From Angiostrongylus vasorum (Eukaryota; Nematoda; Chromadorea; Rhabditida; Metastrongylidae): DNA of 64,000 nt. Positions within the stretch are counted from its first letter, which is position 1; each line of letters begins with the position of its first letter. The notes beneath the pieces were generated by a model that saw nothing but the letters and a program-made list of their open reading frames with translations, was not told the origin of the DNA and did no database searches. A program made the position numbers and the translations under genes. Shown here piece by piece: positions 36,385-49,212 of the stretch. The stretch covers positions 620,001 through 684,000 of the forward strand of contig JADANN010000149.1 in the NCBI GenBank assembly GCA_018806985.1. The letters are read 5' to 3'.

Positions 36385-36720
36385 CACATCACAGGTTCCA
36401 CACTGCGTGTATCCTAGCACTTCTTGCATTAGGGTTCGTTCCCTTTCATCCACCGTCCACGTAGGTCTTCGAATTGCTTGTAGCTTCGAGTCCTGCTCGA
36501 GGATTTTTTTAGACTTCGTCACCAATGCCGCTGAATGCTGGTCTAGTCTATTCTCCCTGAAATCCTGAGATATCCGTGCTATGGCGTTCCATGCGGACTA
36601 GAGAGAGCCAGCTTGTCCCGGACTGGTATCAATTTCCCGACCTCGAAGGGAAGACAGGCTTAATGGGGCGAGGACGTAATCAGCGCCTGAGAGGTTGGAC
36701 AGTCCGCATGATGAATGTGA
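36385..36720 (-). repeat. SINE-D copy
   Basis: Antisense: CACTGCGTGTATCCTAGCAC, then CTTGTAGCTTCGAGTCCTGC and TCCCTGAAATCCTGAGATAT. The promoter end is degraded. Confidence 0.7.
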
Positions 36721-36859
36721 TCACTACCATTGCTACGTTCCCACAAAACAGTTCTTTTTCGTGCAACCAGCCCTCATGTAGTGTTCGGATCCCTCTTCTT
36801 TCATTCTACTGCTTTCTTCGGCTCCACCATCCGCGAAAAAATGGGTTTGATTGATGTTT

Positions 36860-37590
36860 TAAAGCTTTATTTCCCTCAGCAATGTTGTTAAATGCTGGTT
36901 AACTGTGATTCGCCTTGGGATTCTGGGGTATTTGTGCTTAGGCCTTCACAGTTTCGCACCGTCTCCGGACTTTCAGGGTCGTAAGGAGCCTATCCCAGAC
37001 AAGAAATTTATCGATCTATTAGAGATGGTTAATTCAATGAGTGAAAGGATATCACTCATTATTTCAGTTTTTCTGATTTAAATATTGCTTTAATTCTTTT
37101 CAAATTTCACATTTTAGTCAAGCACACATTGATTATTCGTCTAACTGTGAAGCCCCAGTTTTTAACCATTCCTCCTTCCCTCCCACTTTTTTACATTTCG
37201 ATAGCCCCTAATGGTCGTCAATGATTTGTCGTCCTTTAAGGTTAGCGAGAATAAAACAAAACGAATCACCGCATTAAGGAATGAGTCGACAACCATGATA
37301 GCAATGAAGATGACTCGATAGAACACAGTTATGAATGGAAAGCACGAAAGAGAAGCATTCGAAACACAGGAAGAAAAATTACTTAACCCTATAAAGAATA
37401 AAGAAAACGCAGACATTTGACACAATCTGTGGCGCTTTGGAGACTTTCTTCCTAAGATCTAACTGGGATGACTTTTTAACCAATAACTCCTAGATAATTA
37501 TGAGTTGACATTTAACGAACTCAAATGTACATTATTCGACTTTTGAATTGTCCTCAATAGCACTGTTCACTAATTCTAATGATCACACGT
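36860..37590. other. No gene recognised
   Basis: A hydrophobic minus ORF (37162-37425) and a short plus ORF after CATTTCGATAG near 37206 (VVNDLSSFKVSENKTKRITA) overlap; neither has a supported splice model. Confidence 0.3.
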
Positions 37591-37599
37591 GTCATGGGA

Positions 37600-37880
37600 C
37601 TATCCGAGCAAGTCTCCATCTGATCCAAGGTGGCCAGTGAGTGGACAACACGATGTGCTAGAGCCTTCCTAGAAGTACTTCAAGATTTCAATACAAGCTC
37701 AGCAAAATCCACCCCCATTAAAAGTATAGATGATGAATAACAGTGAATAGAACGTCAGCAGGAATTGAACACATACAACAACCTGATAACTTTCATAGAT
37801 GGCGATGGTAAGCAAACAAATGAACCACGTGAGTGCTGGGGACGGGACGAAAAGTGAGTATGGGCCATTTAAGTAAAGAA
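37600..37880 (+). repeat. Repeat B copy, strongly diverged
   Basis: AAGTCTCCATCTGATCCAAG and GCCATTTAAGTAAAG frame a degraded family B 3' half. Confidence 0.4.
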
Positions 37881-38484
37881 ATCTGCCATTTAGTTATGCA
37901 TATGAAAATATTACGTCTACAAGTCCATTTACTTCGTCAACTCAACATACACTTCTTTTTGGTAGATGACACATCCAGTGCTGGATTTTAATGTTGTCCT
38001 CGTTGATTGGACAGTAACTTCAGCAAGAACACATATAGAATGGAATGAAGAGCGTTAAAGAAAGTAACTACTAACGATGAGAAATAATCGTAAAGATATT
38101 GGACCACTGAATACACCCAATATCCAAACAACAGTTGATCGGATGGGTAAGGTTGGCAGAATATGAATTAACCCTTAGACGGGAGAAATTCTTCTGAGTC
38201 TCGAAACTATTGCTTCCTGACTACGAATATCTACGTTACAATAGCTGTCTAAGTTTAATATTATAATGCGTCAATTTGATAAAATCGATATACAGTACCG
38301 CATTTGAATACTTGATTCTTTCTTTGAATCACTTCTGCCATTAAGAGGCTGGCAACCTTTCTTACACCAAAGTTTTCATGTTTCTGTCACAGTTCAAGCA
38401 GTTCAATGATCTAGGTTAAGCCTAAAAGTGGACATCTTACAAAAACAAAGGTACGCAAACTAAATGGATTTCAACCTTTTTGCC

Positions 38485-38795
38485 TACTGCCTACTCTTTT
38501 TTGATGGCAGGGTATATTGCGAAATATAACTTGGTTAAAATTGTGATTATAACTATAGCCTCAGCTTAACTGGGTTCAATGCCGATTTGGGCTCCCCAGA
38601 TCAATCCCGTTGACGGGTAATTGCTGATGGCAAAAAGATCGATAGAACTAGCTGAGAGACAGGCGAAACGAAGGACCCGCATGGTGTGGTGGTGAACGCG
38701 TTACCCCCGGAAAGGACAATAGCGCGTTCGTTCCCCACCATAGGCACCTGCGGTCCAGAGTTTTGCAAATATCTCAGCTTCGTTGAAGTTAAATG
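38485..38795 (+). repeat. SINE-C copy, nearly full length
   Basis: CTACTGCCTACTCTTTTTTG, GGACCCGCATGGTGTGGTGG and TTTTGCAAATATCTCAGC in order. The minus ORF here is repeat-derived. Confidence 0.8.
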
Positions 38796-39454
38796 GATTT
38801 CATTGGGTGGAACAAATCCATCAAGTGGGTAATTCTCTGACATTCTATTATAATAGTAGTTCAAAATAACTATTAAAAGACGCAATAGATAAACGTAAGA
38901 GCAAATATTAAAAAGAATAAGTGACACTGAAGCGGATCTGTCCGAGTTTTTTTCTGGTATAAGCAATCTTGTCGGCTCCACTACGCCGATACGGGAGAGG
39001 ATGTAGCTGGAAGAGTATGCGCGCGTGATGCAACGAAAAAATGATTGGATGACAAAAAAAACGGAATGATTCAGTCACATCAGTGTGTGGTTGGCCGACA
39101 ATGGAGAAAGGGAAACCACAAAGCGGAAACGAAAGCCGGACAGACAGACACTCGACCGAATGCCAACTTCTATATGCTCACTTTTTTATTTTTTCAGCAC
39201 TTTGTTTGAGATGACATCTTCATATTTAGAACGCTTGCACTTTGCTATGAAAAAAAAGAACTCTACTTTTATACTTTACTAAGCGGCTTTCACTCAGCCT
39301 CTGCTGAACAATCAATGTATTTCTTTAGATTGTTCAACTTGGACGAAGTTGTTATATATAGGCTTACTTGGCTAAAATTAGCCAACCGTTAAGGTTTCGA
39401 CTATTAGGAGCTACACCGCGAGGACGAAATACTGTGAACAATCGACTCGAATCA

Positions 39455-39492
39455 CCTGACTTGAGGAAGGCGAAGACGTCGATACAGTCGAA
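39455..39492 (+). ncRNA. Hammerhead-like motif, second stem II type
   Basis: TTGAGGA core box, an extra A, GGCG with loop AAGA and CGTC (one G-U pair in stem II), then GATACAGTC. Flanks GACT/AGTC could pair as stem I. The surrounding 39364-39540 sequence is shared in part with 4310-4400, so this is a repeat end, and the minus ORF over it is not a gene. Confidence 0.45.
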
Positions 39493-39764
39493 TAAAAGTG
39501 GTATAACAAACTCGTGTAAGGTGAACAATCTAAATATATAGTCTATTATGTCCATTAAATTTACCCAGAATATGGAACGGAGCTCATATGACAATGGACC
39601 AATTGCATTGCGCTGGTCGTTCAGCCGTAGAAAAAAAAGAGCTGGACTTCGAATCCGATTCGCATTGGCCAATATTCATAATTTTTTTCCGAAAGAAAGG
39701 AGCTTTTTCCACACAACTCTCGTCCACTTGTCTAAGTAACCAGACGAAGATGATTCAAATTTTA

Positions 39765-40015
39765 TTTACTGTCTATTAATTAATCATCATAGGGTATTAT
39801 GTGAAATAGAACCACAATGACGCTGAGATATTTGCAAAACTTGGACTCTAGGCCAGACTCGAACCCGGAACTTCTCATTCCATGGACTCACATGTTACCC
39901 TTTGCGCACCATCGCCACCCTTGCTCACCTCTTCCATCAGCCAGTTTTTTAGGTCAACGATGCTTCGGTATTGAATCCAGTTAAGTTGAAGCTAAAGTCG
40001 AAATCATCGAAATCA
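39765..40015 (-). repeat. SINE-C copy
   Basis: Antisense: GACGCTGAGATATTTGCAAA, GCCAGACTCGAACCCGGAAC (B box) and CCCTTTGCGCACCATCGCC. Confidence 0.7.
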
Positions 40016-40054
40016 TCATATCATAGCCATCTTTTCATAGCTTATTATGGTATT

Positions 40055-40405
40055 CATTGAAGTTCCTTGTGAACTCCAAAAACCACTTTGATCCTAATGT
40101 TCCTTACGGCGATAAAGTAGTAAAGAATAACTGCTTTGATCAATCCCTTACACATGTGCCATATATTCGACTCCATTCGTGGCATCGTAGAAGTGATTGA
40201 ATGCATATTTGACTCGAATGACTCGCATCGGGCTACTGACCTGTCAAAAAAGTTCATGTCTTTATCCTTCCAGGTAAGTCTTATGACATTTCTTCGATCC
40301 CGGAAAGATGATGGGCTTGACTTGCCTTGGACAACTAATTAAGCCAATGGCCATGTATATTTTACAGGACATCTTTATCCACTGCACTACACGTGCACCT
40401 GAAGC
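40055..40405 (-). repeat. SINE-A copy, diverged
   Basis: Antisense; CTTTGATCAATCCCTTACAC at one end and CACTGCACTACACGTGCACC (A-box end) at the other. Confidence 0.6.
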
Positions 40406-40879
40406 AATATAAATGAACAAATGAAAACATGGGGAATAATATGGAACTAAGATAGCAATACCACAAAACGGAAAGCTAAGTAATGTAGAGAAATAGCAAG
40501 GAGAAAACGACATGACTTCAATGAACAAGAGGCATTCAAAAGTGGTTGCTGAGAGTGTTCTTTGTGCCCAATCGCGATGAGGTTTAACGGCGTGTTCATA
40601 ATCTTCATTAGGATAGGCCAAGCTAAAAATTGAATGACCACTATCCTGGAAGAAGCTTGGACGGCAAATCTCACTGTGGTATTCACAAGTCGGGAACTGC
40701 CTGCGATGGCCATTTGATAACGCCCTTCTAAGGATTTCATTGAGATTTTAAAGAAAAACCTTGAAAATGAAAAATGAGGTACACATGGTAAGAATTAGGA
40801 TATACAAGTATTCATTTTCGTTTTAGAATATATTATCTCATCAATGACTTTCTAAAAATTCCCTGCCCTTTGACTTATG

Positions 40880-41180
40880 AACGCTTGGAGTACACTACGT
40901 GGTCTGAGATGACTTGGAATACGCACAGAATCGGTCGTTGGTTCAATCCTACGCAGGTCTCACCAGTCCTTCCATATATATAAATATGTATACGTATATA
41001 CCATATTTGTCCAACGGTACAAAATTACAACTTTGACATATCAGTAGGCCATCGTAAGTCACTATATAGCCCAGATATGCATTTAACTACGTCTAGGATA
41101 CTACGAATGGGGTAGAATGCATGACACATCCGTCAGACACTGACAAACATCAAATGCGTTGTCATTTATTCTTTAACCGT
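40880..41180 (+). repeat. SINE-A copy, diverged
   Basis: GGTTCAATCCTACGCAGGTC is the B-box region; a small TA tract has expanded inside the copy at 40973-41000. Confidence 0.5.
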
Positions 41181-41860
41181 TGACTTAGAGTACTTTTTAG
41201 CCTGATCCATAGGCTGTAATAATGAAATATGGATGAAACAGTCTATTTCATTCGCTATGAAGCAAAATTCACCTTTCAATCGACCAGGAGACGGACATAA
41301 TTGACTGGACATGGTAAGCGAACCGGAAACGAATTAAGCGAAAGCACTTCCCTTGTTACTTTACGCTACTCTCTTCCTCTTTCCACTTTGTGGGCAACAG
41401 CGATCATCATTGGTCAAAGCAAAGCTAAATTTGTCGTTTTATTACAGACTCGTCATTCACGAAATGTTAGACACCTCGTGCAAGAAATTATGAAACATGT
41501 GTGGTCCGTAAAATAGCATTATCAATACCACTGGGCTACTCGGACTTTGTAAGAACTTTACAAGACCATAGTGATCTCGGAGCTACCACTTCCATTAGGA
41601 CCGACGAGACCTTTAACAACCACACAAGTTATTGACATTGTGACGTCAGTGAACAAATAATACAATAGTTACCCAGTGTAAATGGCAAAAATATTATTAC
41701 TTGTGTCTAAAATTGCAATCATAAATGAAGCAAGTGAAATTGTGGTTACCTAGTCTTCGAGTGGTCGGTCAACTAATCATAGAATTCGGCGCCATCATAG
41801 GAATTGGAACACTCGAGGAAAAAACGGAATCGCTAGGTAGCAAACTTCTTCCTAATTCAA
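41181..41860. other. No gene recognised
   Basis: The plus ORF 41301-41516 has no motif or splice support. Confidence 0.35.
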
Positions 41861-41899
41861 AAGTGTTGACATCTACCTGTGGTGAAGACCTGGAACCGC

Positions 41900-42600
41900 C
41901 CTAGCATGGATTTTTCGGAATTGATAGAAAGTCACGCTTATCCAGCATTTTACGGTTCGGTGAGGACAAACGATAATAAGGTCCCGTTCATCTTGCCCTT
42001 TATTTCGAACGAAGTGAGTGCAGCTACGAAACATTGCTTAAAAACGGCGGGCCTAGAGAATTAAAAGTGATAGAAACACCACCGGACACTCTAAAACCTC
42101 TGCTAGTTCATAACCGCTTACACAACCGTCTCTGTGCAACGAAAAATTGCATAATATGGCTGAACGGTAGAGACGGTGATTGCAAGAGTTCGGGTATGGT
42201 GTACCTAGTCACTTGTAAAGCGTGTGGGGACGAATGCATTATCGAAACGTGTAGACCGCTCTGTATCCGCTTAAAAAGAATACCTAGTCGCTAAATTTAA
42301 ACTGAAACGAAACACTCCACTAGGCGCTCATAGGACACAAGAATATAACGAAAAAGATTTTTGAAGTAAAAGCCACTATTCTCGCACAGTAATTCAAAAC
42401 ATCAGCGCGTAGAACTCTGAGAGCGCTTTGGATTAATTCCAGATATCCAAAAATGAACCACAAGGAGGAGTGTCTTGTTCTCACGCGTAACCTCGTGCCA
42501 TACCTCAGGTTGAGGTGTTTAAGAAGCTGTTTATTATGCGAATGCAAATTTATGTCTTACGTCTTATCTGCTAAGGTTACGAAAGTGTTTGGCTGAGTAG
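41900..42600 (+). mobile_element. Penelope-like element fragment with GIY-YIG endonuclease remnant
   Basis: PLEs combine a reverse transcriptase with a C-terminal GIY-YIG endonuclease. The frame reads PFISNEVSAATKHCLKTAGL, then LLVHNRLHNRLCATKNCIIW, then GDECIIETCRPLCIRLKR. The last corresponds to the YIG part of GIY-YIG, with Gly replaced (IIET where intact copies have IGET or VGET). The C-terminal part (RALWINSRYPKMNHKEE-like) continues to about 42530 through frameshifts. A hammerhead-like motif follows at 42624, as expected for the 3' terminal repeat. Confidence 0.75.
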
Positions 42601-42623
42601 ACTACGTGTCAATTCGACCTTCC

Positions 42624-42664
42624 CAGGGTCTGAAGAAAGCAAAACCGCCGAAACGTCAGCTATT
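42624..42664 (+). ncRNA. Hammerhead-like motif at a PLE 3' end
   Basis: CTGAAGA core box, an extra A, a decayed stem II (AGC with CCGCC), then an intact GAAACGTCAGC. Same orientation as the GIY-YIG frame before it. Confidence 0.5.
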
Positions 42665-42947
42665 GTGTGCTGATAAATTCTATAATACCAAGTTCGTGCA
42701 CGCTCATTGAAGAAAAACAGCAAAAGATAATAGACCCTTAAAGTTTCGGCTGGATCCTAATCTGTACCTGACCATACCAATGGATGACGGTTGTAGCTCA
42801 CCAGCACGAATGAGAAAAAATGCTGGGACCCACGTGACAAATGAAGACGGACCACCCAAAAATAGCTACGTAACAATTGTAATTTTTTTCATCTGTTCAC
42901 CAGTTGGAAAATGCAGTAATATTAGCTTTTTGTCTTTTAAAGAATCC

Positions 42948-43336
42948 TCCCAACGGTTTACCGCCTCATCGTGGCTGGGAGATGTTCCTGGGTGTCGGAC
43001 TGCGATGTACAGCGGGGGGGGATTTATCCTCCCGGCAGGGTCTCCCAAGCTGAGAAGGAGCCCGGCGTTTCCATCAGGAGGCCTAGTTAAGAGTAAACCA
43101 ATACCAAGATCCACCACCGTCTTGCTATTAAAGTCGCATGGTAGTAAATCTCCCTCTGATCCATAAGGGCTGCGACTGCCTGTCGTGGTGACGACCTGGG
43201 GCAGACTTTGGCCAGGCTGTCCTCGGGATTCCAGGGAACCACAATGGCTTAACCAGCAAATCTCTGAAAAATGGTGATTATGTTAGGGGCCCGCACAACT
43301 AGTGAGGACGGGCCGTTCAAGCATCAGTATCTAGTA
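42948..43336 (+). repeat. Repeat B copy, nearly full length
   Basis: TCCCAACGGTTTACCGCCTC to GACGGGCCGTTCAAGCATC. ORFs on both strands are repeat-derived. Confidence 0.85.
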
Positions 43337-43634
43337 TAAGTCTGTTAAAGATTAAGCACAGTTATAGATCTGACACTACTAAATGGGCCACAGTGTAAGG
43401 AGAAATATTCGTTGTAATATAGGGTTGTGGCAGAAGCAAGTAGACTGATGTGCAAGTCAGCGTTACGATTCCGACTTGCTACGAACAAAAAGCGAAATGT
43501 TGATGAGAAAACGTTAATCCATTTGGATTTTTTCAAGAACATTGTAATTTACGACATGACTATGCGAATTGGAACTTGCTAAGACGTACACCCTTGCCCG
43601 TGGTTTATGGTCATCCGTTAGAGTACGATAGAAA

Positions 43635-43910
43635 CAGGATAAAGCAAGGATAAAGCTTCCAGCGTTGGTCAATTCCTGAGGGATGCACCATGCATTCGAC
43701 TTCACTAAGGGTCTTTAGAGGTGACTGAATGGATATCTGGCCTATACAATAACTCGCAGTGGCCTAGTGATGCACCGAGCCACCGCTGCTAGTTTTTTCA
43801 TACAGATCTGTTGCTAAGTTGCCGACCCCGAGGCGATGGACAGCTTGGTGAGCCATGGGCGCGGACTCGATCCCGCGGCCCCTCTAACCACTGTGCTACC
43901 CGCCCTCTAT
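43635..43910 (-). repeat. SINE-A copy
   Basis: Antisense from AAGGATAAAGCTTCCAGCG to CCACTGTGCTACCCGCCCTC, with GGACTCGATCCCGCGG as B box. Confidence 0.8.
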
Positions 43911-44106
43911 AATGCGCGATACACAGTGTAAACTGAGACCATCTCCACAGAACATTGTGAGCATTCAGCTTTCCTAGAATCTCCAGTGTTCTCGACAACA
44001 TTTAAAAGACATACGTTCTTTAGCAAATAAGCATCAATCGATAATTTGGATTATGAGGTCAAAGAGGTGCCGCCAAGGGTATGCAACGCTATTAGAGAAT
44101 CTGTTC

Positions 44107-44141
44107 AGTCTATAAATAATAATAATAATAATAATAATACA
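44107..44141. repeat. (AAT)n microsatellite
   Basis: Uninterrupted AAT/TAA trinucleotide run. Confidence 0.95.
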
Positions 44142-44559
44142 ACAATAATCAGTATGGTGCAAAAACAACTCAAGAACGCGCCAAGTTGATAGCGTTCTGT
44201 GTCGATTTAGCAGAAAGTCGCATCTCAGCCGTTAGAATGTTGATGAGAGCGACATCCATTCAAACTTTTTCGGCACCAAAAAAGCAAAAACGGACGGTAA
44301 TCTAAAAATCGATGACAACTGGTGATGGGTTCTACGGAGGTGGGCAACAATCTCCTAAGTGCACATTGCAGGCAACGATTCTCAAGAAATAAAGGTTGCG
44401 AAGGGGACGAGCACAGCTGTCGCATAAATGAGAGGGATCACACCAGAGAGCACTTGAGTCTTCCTCTTCACTAGCCTAAACTTGTAATGTTGTGCGCGTT
44501 CAATTTCAGATACAAGCGTGAAGAAATCAATCTAGATACGGCCACTTTGTTAAGTGGAC

Positions 44560-44865
44560 ACACTAAGACGTAATTGGTTCGGAGGTTTTCATTCCCTTAA
44601 AGATGCGCAGGGTGTATTTGATTCCACTAGAACCGCAGAGATGATTTCATGCATGCATGGCAATAGAACGTCTTACAGTGATCTACCGACCTGCCAAGTC
44701 ATCAAGTCAGTGTTTCTATATTCTCCAGTAAGTTTGCTACTAGTTCCCTGAACTCGAATGGATTGTGGGTGAGTAGACCTAGGTGCGGTATTGAGCGAAA
44801 AAACCTTGTACATTGCAGAGCACCCGTAAGCACTACGCTACAAGCACCTTTGCAGAAAAAATTAC
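44560..44865 (-). repeat. SINE-A copy, old and diverged
   Basis: Antisense: AAGATGCGCAGGGTGTATTT, ATCTACCGACCTGCCAAGTC, and the CACTACGCTACAAGCACC A-box end. Confidence 0.5.
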
Positions 44866-44869
44866 TAAA

Positions 44870-46510
44870 AAACCGGAGATTCGAATGGATGTTAGAATTA
44901 CGTTTAGAAACTTTCGTCTAGAAAAGTTCTTGTGAAGCTGGTGTTAATCAAGGCTTGCCGAAAATTTCATTTAATGCGATTTGCAGGAAGGTTTCAAATA
45001 CACCCAAGTTCTCTTAACGCCTGATTGATGTATACTTGGATTGCTCTCTCGTCAACCTCAACGATTTAGATGACTTCACAAGATGGAAATTTTTTTGAGA
45101 GTACCGTTCTGAAATCCTTAACACTAATCCGGTTACGATGACAACTCGTTCATGTAGGCAAGAAACTCGTCCACCCATCTTTTAAGCTTCATTAAGCACG
45201 CTTGCATCTTGCTTGGGAGTTCTGAGCTCTTCTTTTAGGAGGCAAAATTTTTTTAGAAGGACTGGAGAGTGCGTCATGCTTGAGCTTGTCATCTGTATGG
45301 TCCTTTTTAAAATTGTTCATCATATTTATTTAAAAATCTACTTTAACAAAGCACAAGTTCTTCACAGTCACAAAATCACTGATTTCAATCCGTTTCAAAT
45401 TACAACAAGACCATTATAAGAAAAAATGTCTTCTTCGCCTTTATTCTATGTCCTACCCTTTATTTTGTCTGTACAATTGTTTGGTAGCAATCTACACCAA
45501 GACCTGCCTACGGCTTTTTTCTGCTTTGCTATCCATTAGATGGAGACGGTAAACAACTTTCGAGATACAATATTGCATTCTAGAGTCACCTTTCTCAAAG
45601 AAACAATGAAAGAAGTATAGAAGAGTTGAACGGCAACGGTAAATTTACGACAACACGTAGCTAGTGCTGTTTTCCATGAACTAATTCCTAGCTCGACTAA
45701 CCCGATGCGGCCCTTTCGACGCTGTCAAGTGCTTTTTTCGTGAACGATAAAGCTTAGCACATTAGGGATGTGTAGGTGGTAGTAGTCCATGCAGAATTCT
45801 ACGACCAGTAGCATTGAAGCGGTCCACACAGGGGAATCCATGTCGAAATCATGCTTTCTCAATTGGTTGGTTTTTCATCCTTTGTCCTTGATAGGAGCAC
45901 AAGGATAACCTGCAGTTTGCTTGTAAAACCCACTCAAAAAAACTGATCTGGCAATAGAAATATGCTTTTTTCGAGTTACTCTTTCGCTTATGTGGTGATT
46001 GGACAACTCTGGTACCCTTGCGTATCATTTTGCTTAAGATGAGTGTGTGGATGCTCTCCTTTTTAGAAAATGTTGTGAAATGAACTGGATGAAATGTTCA
46101 TAGTCTGTAGTTTTTCGACTGGAAAGGAACCGGTCATGTAATTATCCACTCTAGAAGCATAACAACAAGTTGTTTGCGTCATCCATAACATCTATAATCT
46201 TGTTAACTGCCACTCGGGCCCTTCTGGGATCACAGCTGCTCAGTCGGCTCGCTCTCTCCATGGATATGATGTAAACCACTATTTTCACATGAAACCATTT
46301 ATTTCTTCGAAATCTTGGTTACGATTTAAGGCAGCCCGCTGATTTTTTTCCGAACTTAAATGTGTCAGCCTGAAGCTTTAGCGAATTAGGCGTGGAGCCA
46401 CCACCGCCAATTCAAGTACATGTTCACTTCTGCTAGCAATTAAGCCCACATCTTTCAAATGAAATTAACATTGCCACGTAGCTAAAGGGATTAACTAGTC
46501 AGTTACTAGA
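44870..46510. other. No gene recognised
   Basis: AT-rich, with one short weak ORF at 45213-45419 and no splice-supported frame. Confidence 0.4.
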
Positions 46511-46517
46511 CTTTTCA

Positions 46518-46895
46518 CGACCTTCCAACGGTCTACCGTCTCATCTTGGGTGGGAGGTGTTCCTGGGTGTCAGTGGGTGGTTTCATCCACCCAACAGGGT
46601 CGCTCAAACTACAAAGAGTCTGACGTCTCTATCGGGGGGCCAGCTAAAATCAAACCAGTGCCAGGAATTACCACCATCCTGATATCGAACTAGCTGCATA
46701 GTGGCAAATCTTCCTCTGTTCCGCAGGTACGGTGACTCCCGAGTGTGGTGACAGCCTGAAGAAGGCTTCGGCTAGACTGACTTCGAGACGGGACTCCTGG
46801 GAACCACAATGGCAAAACTAGCAAATGTCCGAGTGGAAACTGTAGTAGGTCCCGCACAACCAGTTAAGACGGGCCTTCTGAGTGCCCTAGTAAGA
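46518..46895 (+). repeat. Repeat B copy, diverged
   Basis: CTTCCAACGGTCTACCGTCT to AGACGGGCCTTCTGAGTGCC. Confidence 0.75.
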
Positions 46896-47126
46896 CTCCT
46901 CACCTATGAGCAACAGTGATTATAAGAGGCATCAGACAAAAACGTGTAATAAACACTGTGGTTGAGTAAAAAGTAAACGACGGATAAAAAAATCAATGTT
47001 TGCATTGAAGAGTATAACATTTCTTGACTTCCTGTTTGTTTTTTGTTTGTTGTGTTTGTTGTTACTTCAACTTTTACTTTGTCTACTTTTAGATATGTGT
47101 TTTTTAATTTTGCATGGACTGTTAAG

Positions 47127-47492
47127 GGGCGGATAGCACAGTGGTAGTGATATCCGACATCACGAGCATGGTGCTAATCCGATTCGTCTCCAGGCCAACC
47201 AAACCTCTCAACCCTCCGAGTTCAGGGAAATTGGTACCGGACTTGTCTGGGAAAAAATCTCTCTTTGCGGTCCAGTTGGGAAGGCTCCAGCCCACCTATC
47301 CCAGGACTCCAGGGAAAATTGCTCGAGCAGCATTCACGACATTCAAGCCGAAATAAAAATCCTCAAGTAGCAGCCGAAACTGGACGTAAAAGTTGGAAGA
47401 TCTTCGTGGACAGTGGACATGAGGAAACGAATTGAATGTGAGAAGTGCTGGGATTTGCACGGTAGACGTGAAGACGAGTTATGTAAAATAAA
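47127..47492 (+). repeat. SINE-D copy, left arm of an inverted pair
   Basis: GGGGCGGATAGCACAGTGG (perfect A box), GGTACCGGACTTGTCTGGG, ACTCCAGGGAAAATTGCTCG, ending GAAGACGAGTTATGTAAAAT. Confidence 0.85.
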
Positions 47493-47639
47493 AATATATA
47501 CTGTTTTGAAAACGGGTCATGTAAAATTAAAAATACACTGTTATCTTCTACGTTGATATAGCCCACCTCTAAGCTTTTACAGTTTCAAAGATCCAGGTAC
47601 TTCGCTTAAACACCACCTTTCTGTCTTGCATATGTATGA

Positions 47640-47992
47640 TCATTATGGTTTTTTTTCTTAGACGAAGCACTTCTTAAATTCATTTCTGTTTGCTCGCATC
47701 TATCATCTACTAAGGACTTCCAACTTTAACTTGTGGCTTCGGATCTGCTCGAGGACTTTTATTTCATCTTGATGTCGTAGAATTTTTGGTCGAGAAATTC
47801 TCCCTGCAGTCCTGAGACAGCGGGACTAGAGTGTTCCCAGTTGGACTGTGGAGAGCGACTTTTTCCCCGAACAACTCCTGTACCAATTTCCCGACCACGG
47901 AAGGATAAGAGGCATGGTGAGCCATGAGTGGGATCGACCTAGTACCGTGCTTGTGACGATCGTCATTACTACCACTGTGCTATCCGCCCTAT
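47640..47992 (-). repeat. SINE-D copy, right arm of an inverted pair
   Basis: Antisense; the promoter end CCACTGTGCTATCCGCCC is at 47973-47990. About 150 bases from the sense copy at 47127. Confidence 0.8.
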
Positions 47993-47999
47993 TGTTATA

Positions 48000-48870
48000 A
48001 TAGTTGAAATTGAATATTGTAAATCGGCCTATGGAGTAGTCAGTGAGATATCAAGAATACTCGCTGAGATTGATTTCTTCGTTATAAACTAGAACTCGAT
48101 TTTATGATTTCTTGAGAAAAGTACGCCTAAAGGGAAAACGTCTTCATGAAGTTGAATGCCTGATGATGACCAGCTACGGAACGTACGGTAATCACTGTAA
48201 CTGACTAAGGTGCATTGTGTCCTGTTAGCAAATATTATTTCGACATATGTCAACGAAGTAAGCCAAACGAAAATCTTCTTGAACACCAATGCAAACAAAT
48301 CGATTTCTGACCATTGTGAACAGATCAACAGTAACCGATCGATAATCGATTGACGCCACAGTGAATACACGATGATTATGTTTTTGTCAAAAAAAATAGA
48401 AGGAGCAAAGAAAAATAACAAAACATGAGAAATCGCATTAGAAATCATGGTAAATTCGTTGTCAGAAGAGAATGAAGGTGGTCACCAGTATTTCGAGCTA
48501 CAGTAACCAGGGACCTGATCATACTTTTCTAGCCGATTTTCTGTGAACATTTCGAAGAACTGCATGAATAAGAACTACTCCTACGGCAGTGTCGTTCATT
48601 TTCTCCTGTCCTTGTGCTTCAAATATCCATTGCAAATAGGAAATCACGACTCAATTACTGCAGCCGATGTGCTCAAGAACAGCACAAACTTAAAGAGGGT
48701 CGATGAAGAATGTTTTTCACTTGTTTCTAGACTACACGTTTTAAGTTCTGTAAAAAAGAGAACAGAAACTAAGAGAAACATGGGAAATCCTGCCTTGGTC
48801 ATACCGTTTTAAATTTCAAGGAGTTCAAGAATATCTTTCTGAAAACAACATCGGTATTCTAACCTCTCTG
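48000..48870. other. No gene supported
   Basis: A 119-codon minus ORF (48089-48448) is open and hydrophobic (LLLICSQWSEIDLFALVFKK). The sequence is AT-rich, and no signal peptide, motif or splice pairing supports it. The plus ORF 48543-48812 is equally unsupported. Confidence 0.3.
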
Positions 48871-48874
48871 GTAA

Positions 48875-49150
48875 AATAAAGGATGAAGCTCTCGGCGTTG
48901 ACCAATCGCTGAGGGATGCTCCATGCACTCGACTTCATTAAGCATCGCCAGAGGTGAGTGGATGCACATCTGGCCTTTACAATGACTCGCGGTGGCCTAC
49001 CGATGTATCGAGCCAGTGCTGTTATCCTCCCAGGCCAGTCTGGCACTAATTTGCCGATCCCGGAGTGATGGAAGGCTTGGTGGGCCATGAGCGCGGGGAT
49101 CGATTCCACGTGTATGTCACAGTGGCGGCTCCAACCACTAAATTATAGGC
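48875..49150 (-). repeat. SINE-A copy
   Basis: Antisense: AAAGGATGAAGCTCTCGGCG to GGCGGCTCCAACCACTAAAT. Confidence 0.85.
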
Positions 49151-49212
49151 TATGAAGACCAAAATCGACGAGTCTGCCACATTTTTTTCTTCCATGCATA
49201 GATAGGAACTGA

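Noticed and set aside
37162..37425. A hydrophobic minus ORF suggesting a membrane protein
   Set aside because: It is AT-rich with no splice-supported model, and an overlapping plus frame is equally plausible.
39364..39672. A 102-codon minus ORF
   Set aside because: Its 3' half is the repeat end carrying the hammerhead-like motif.
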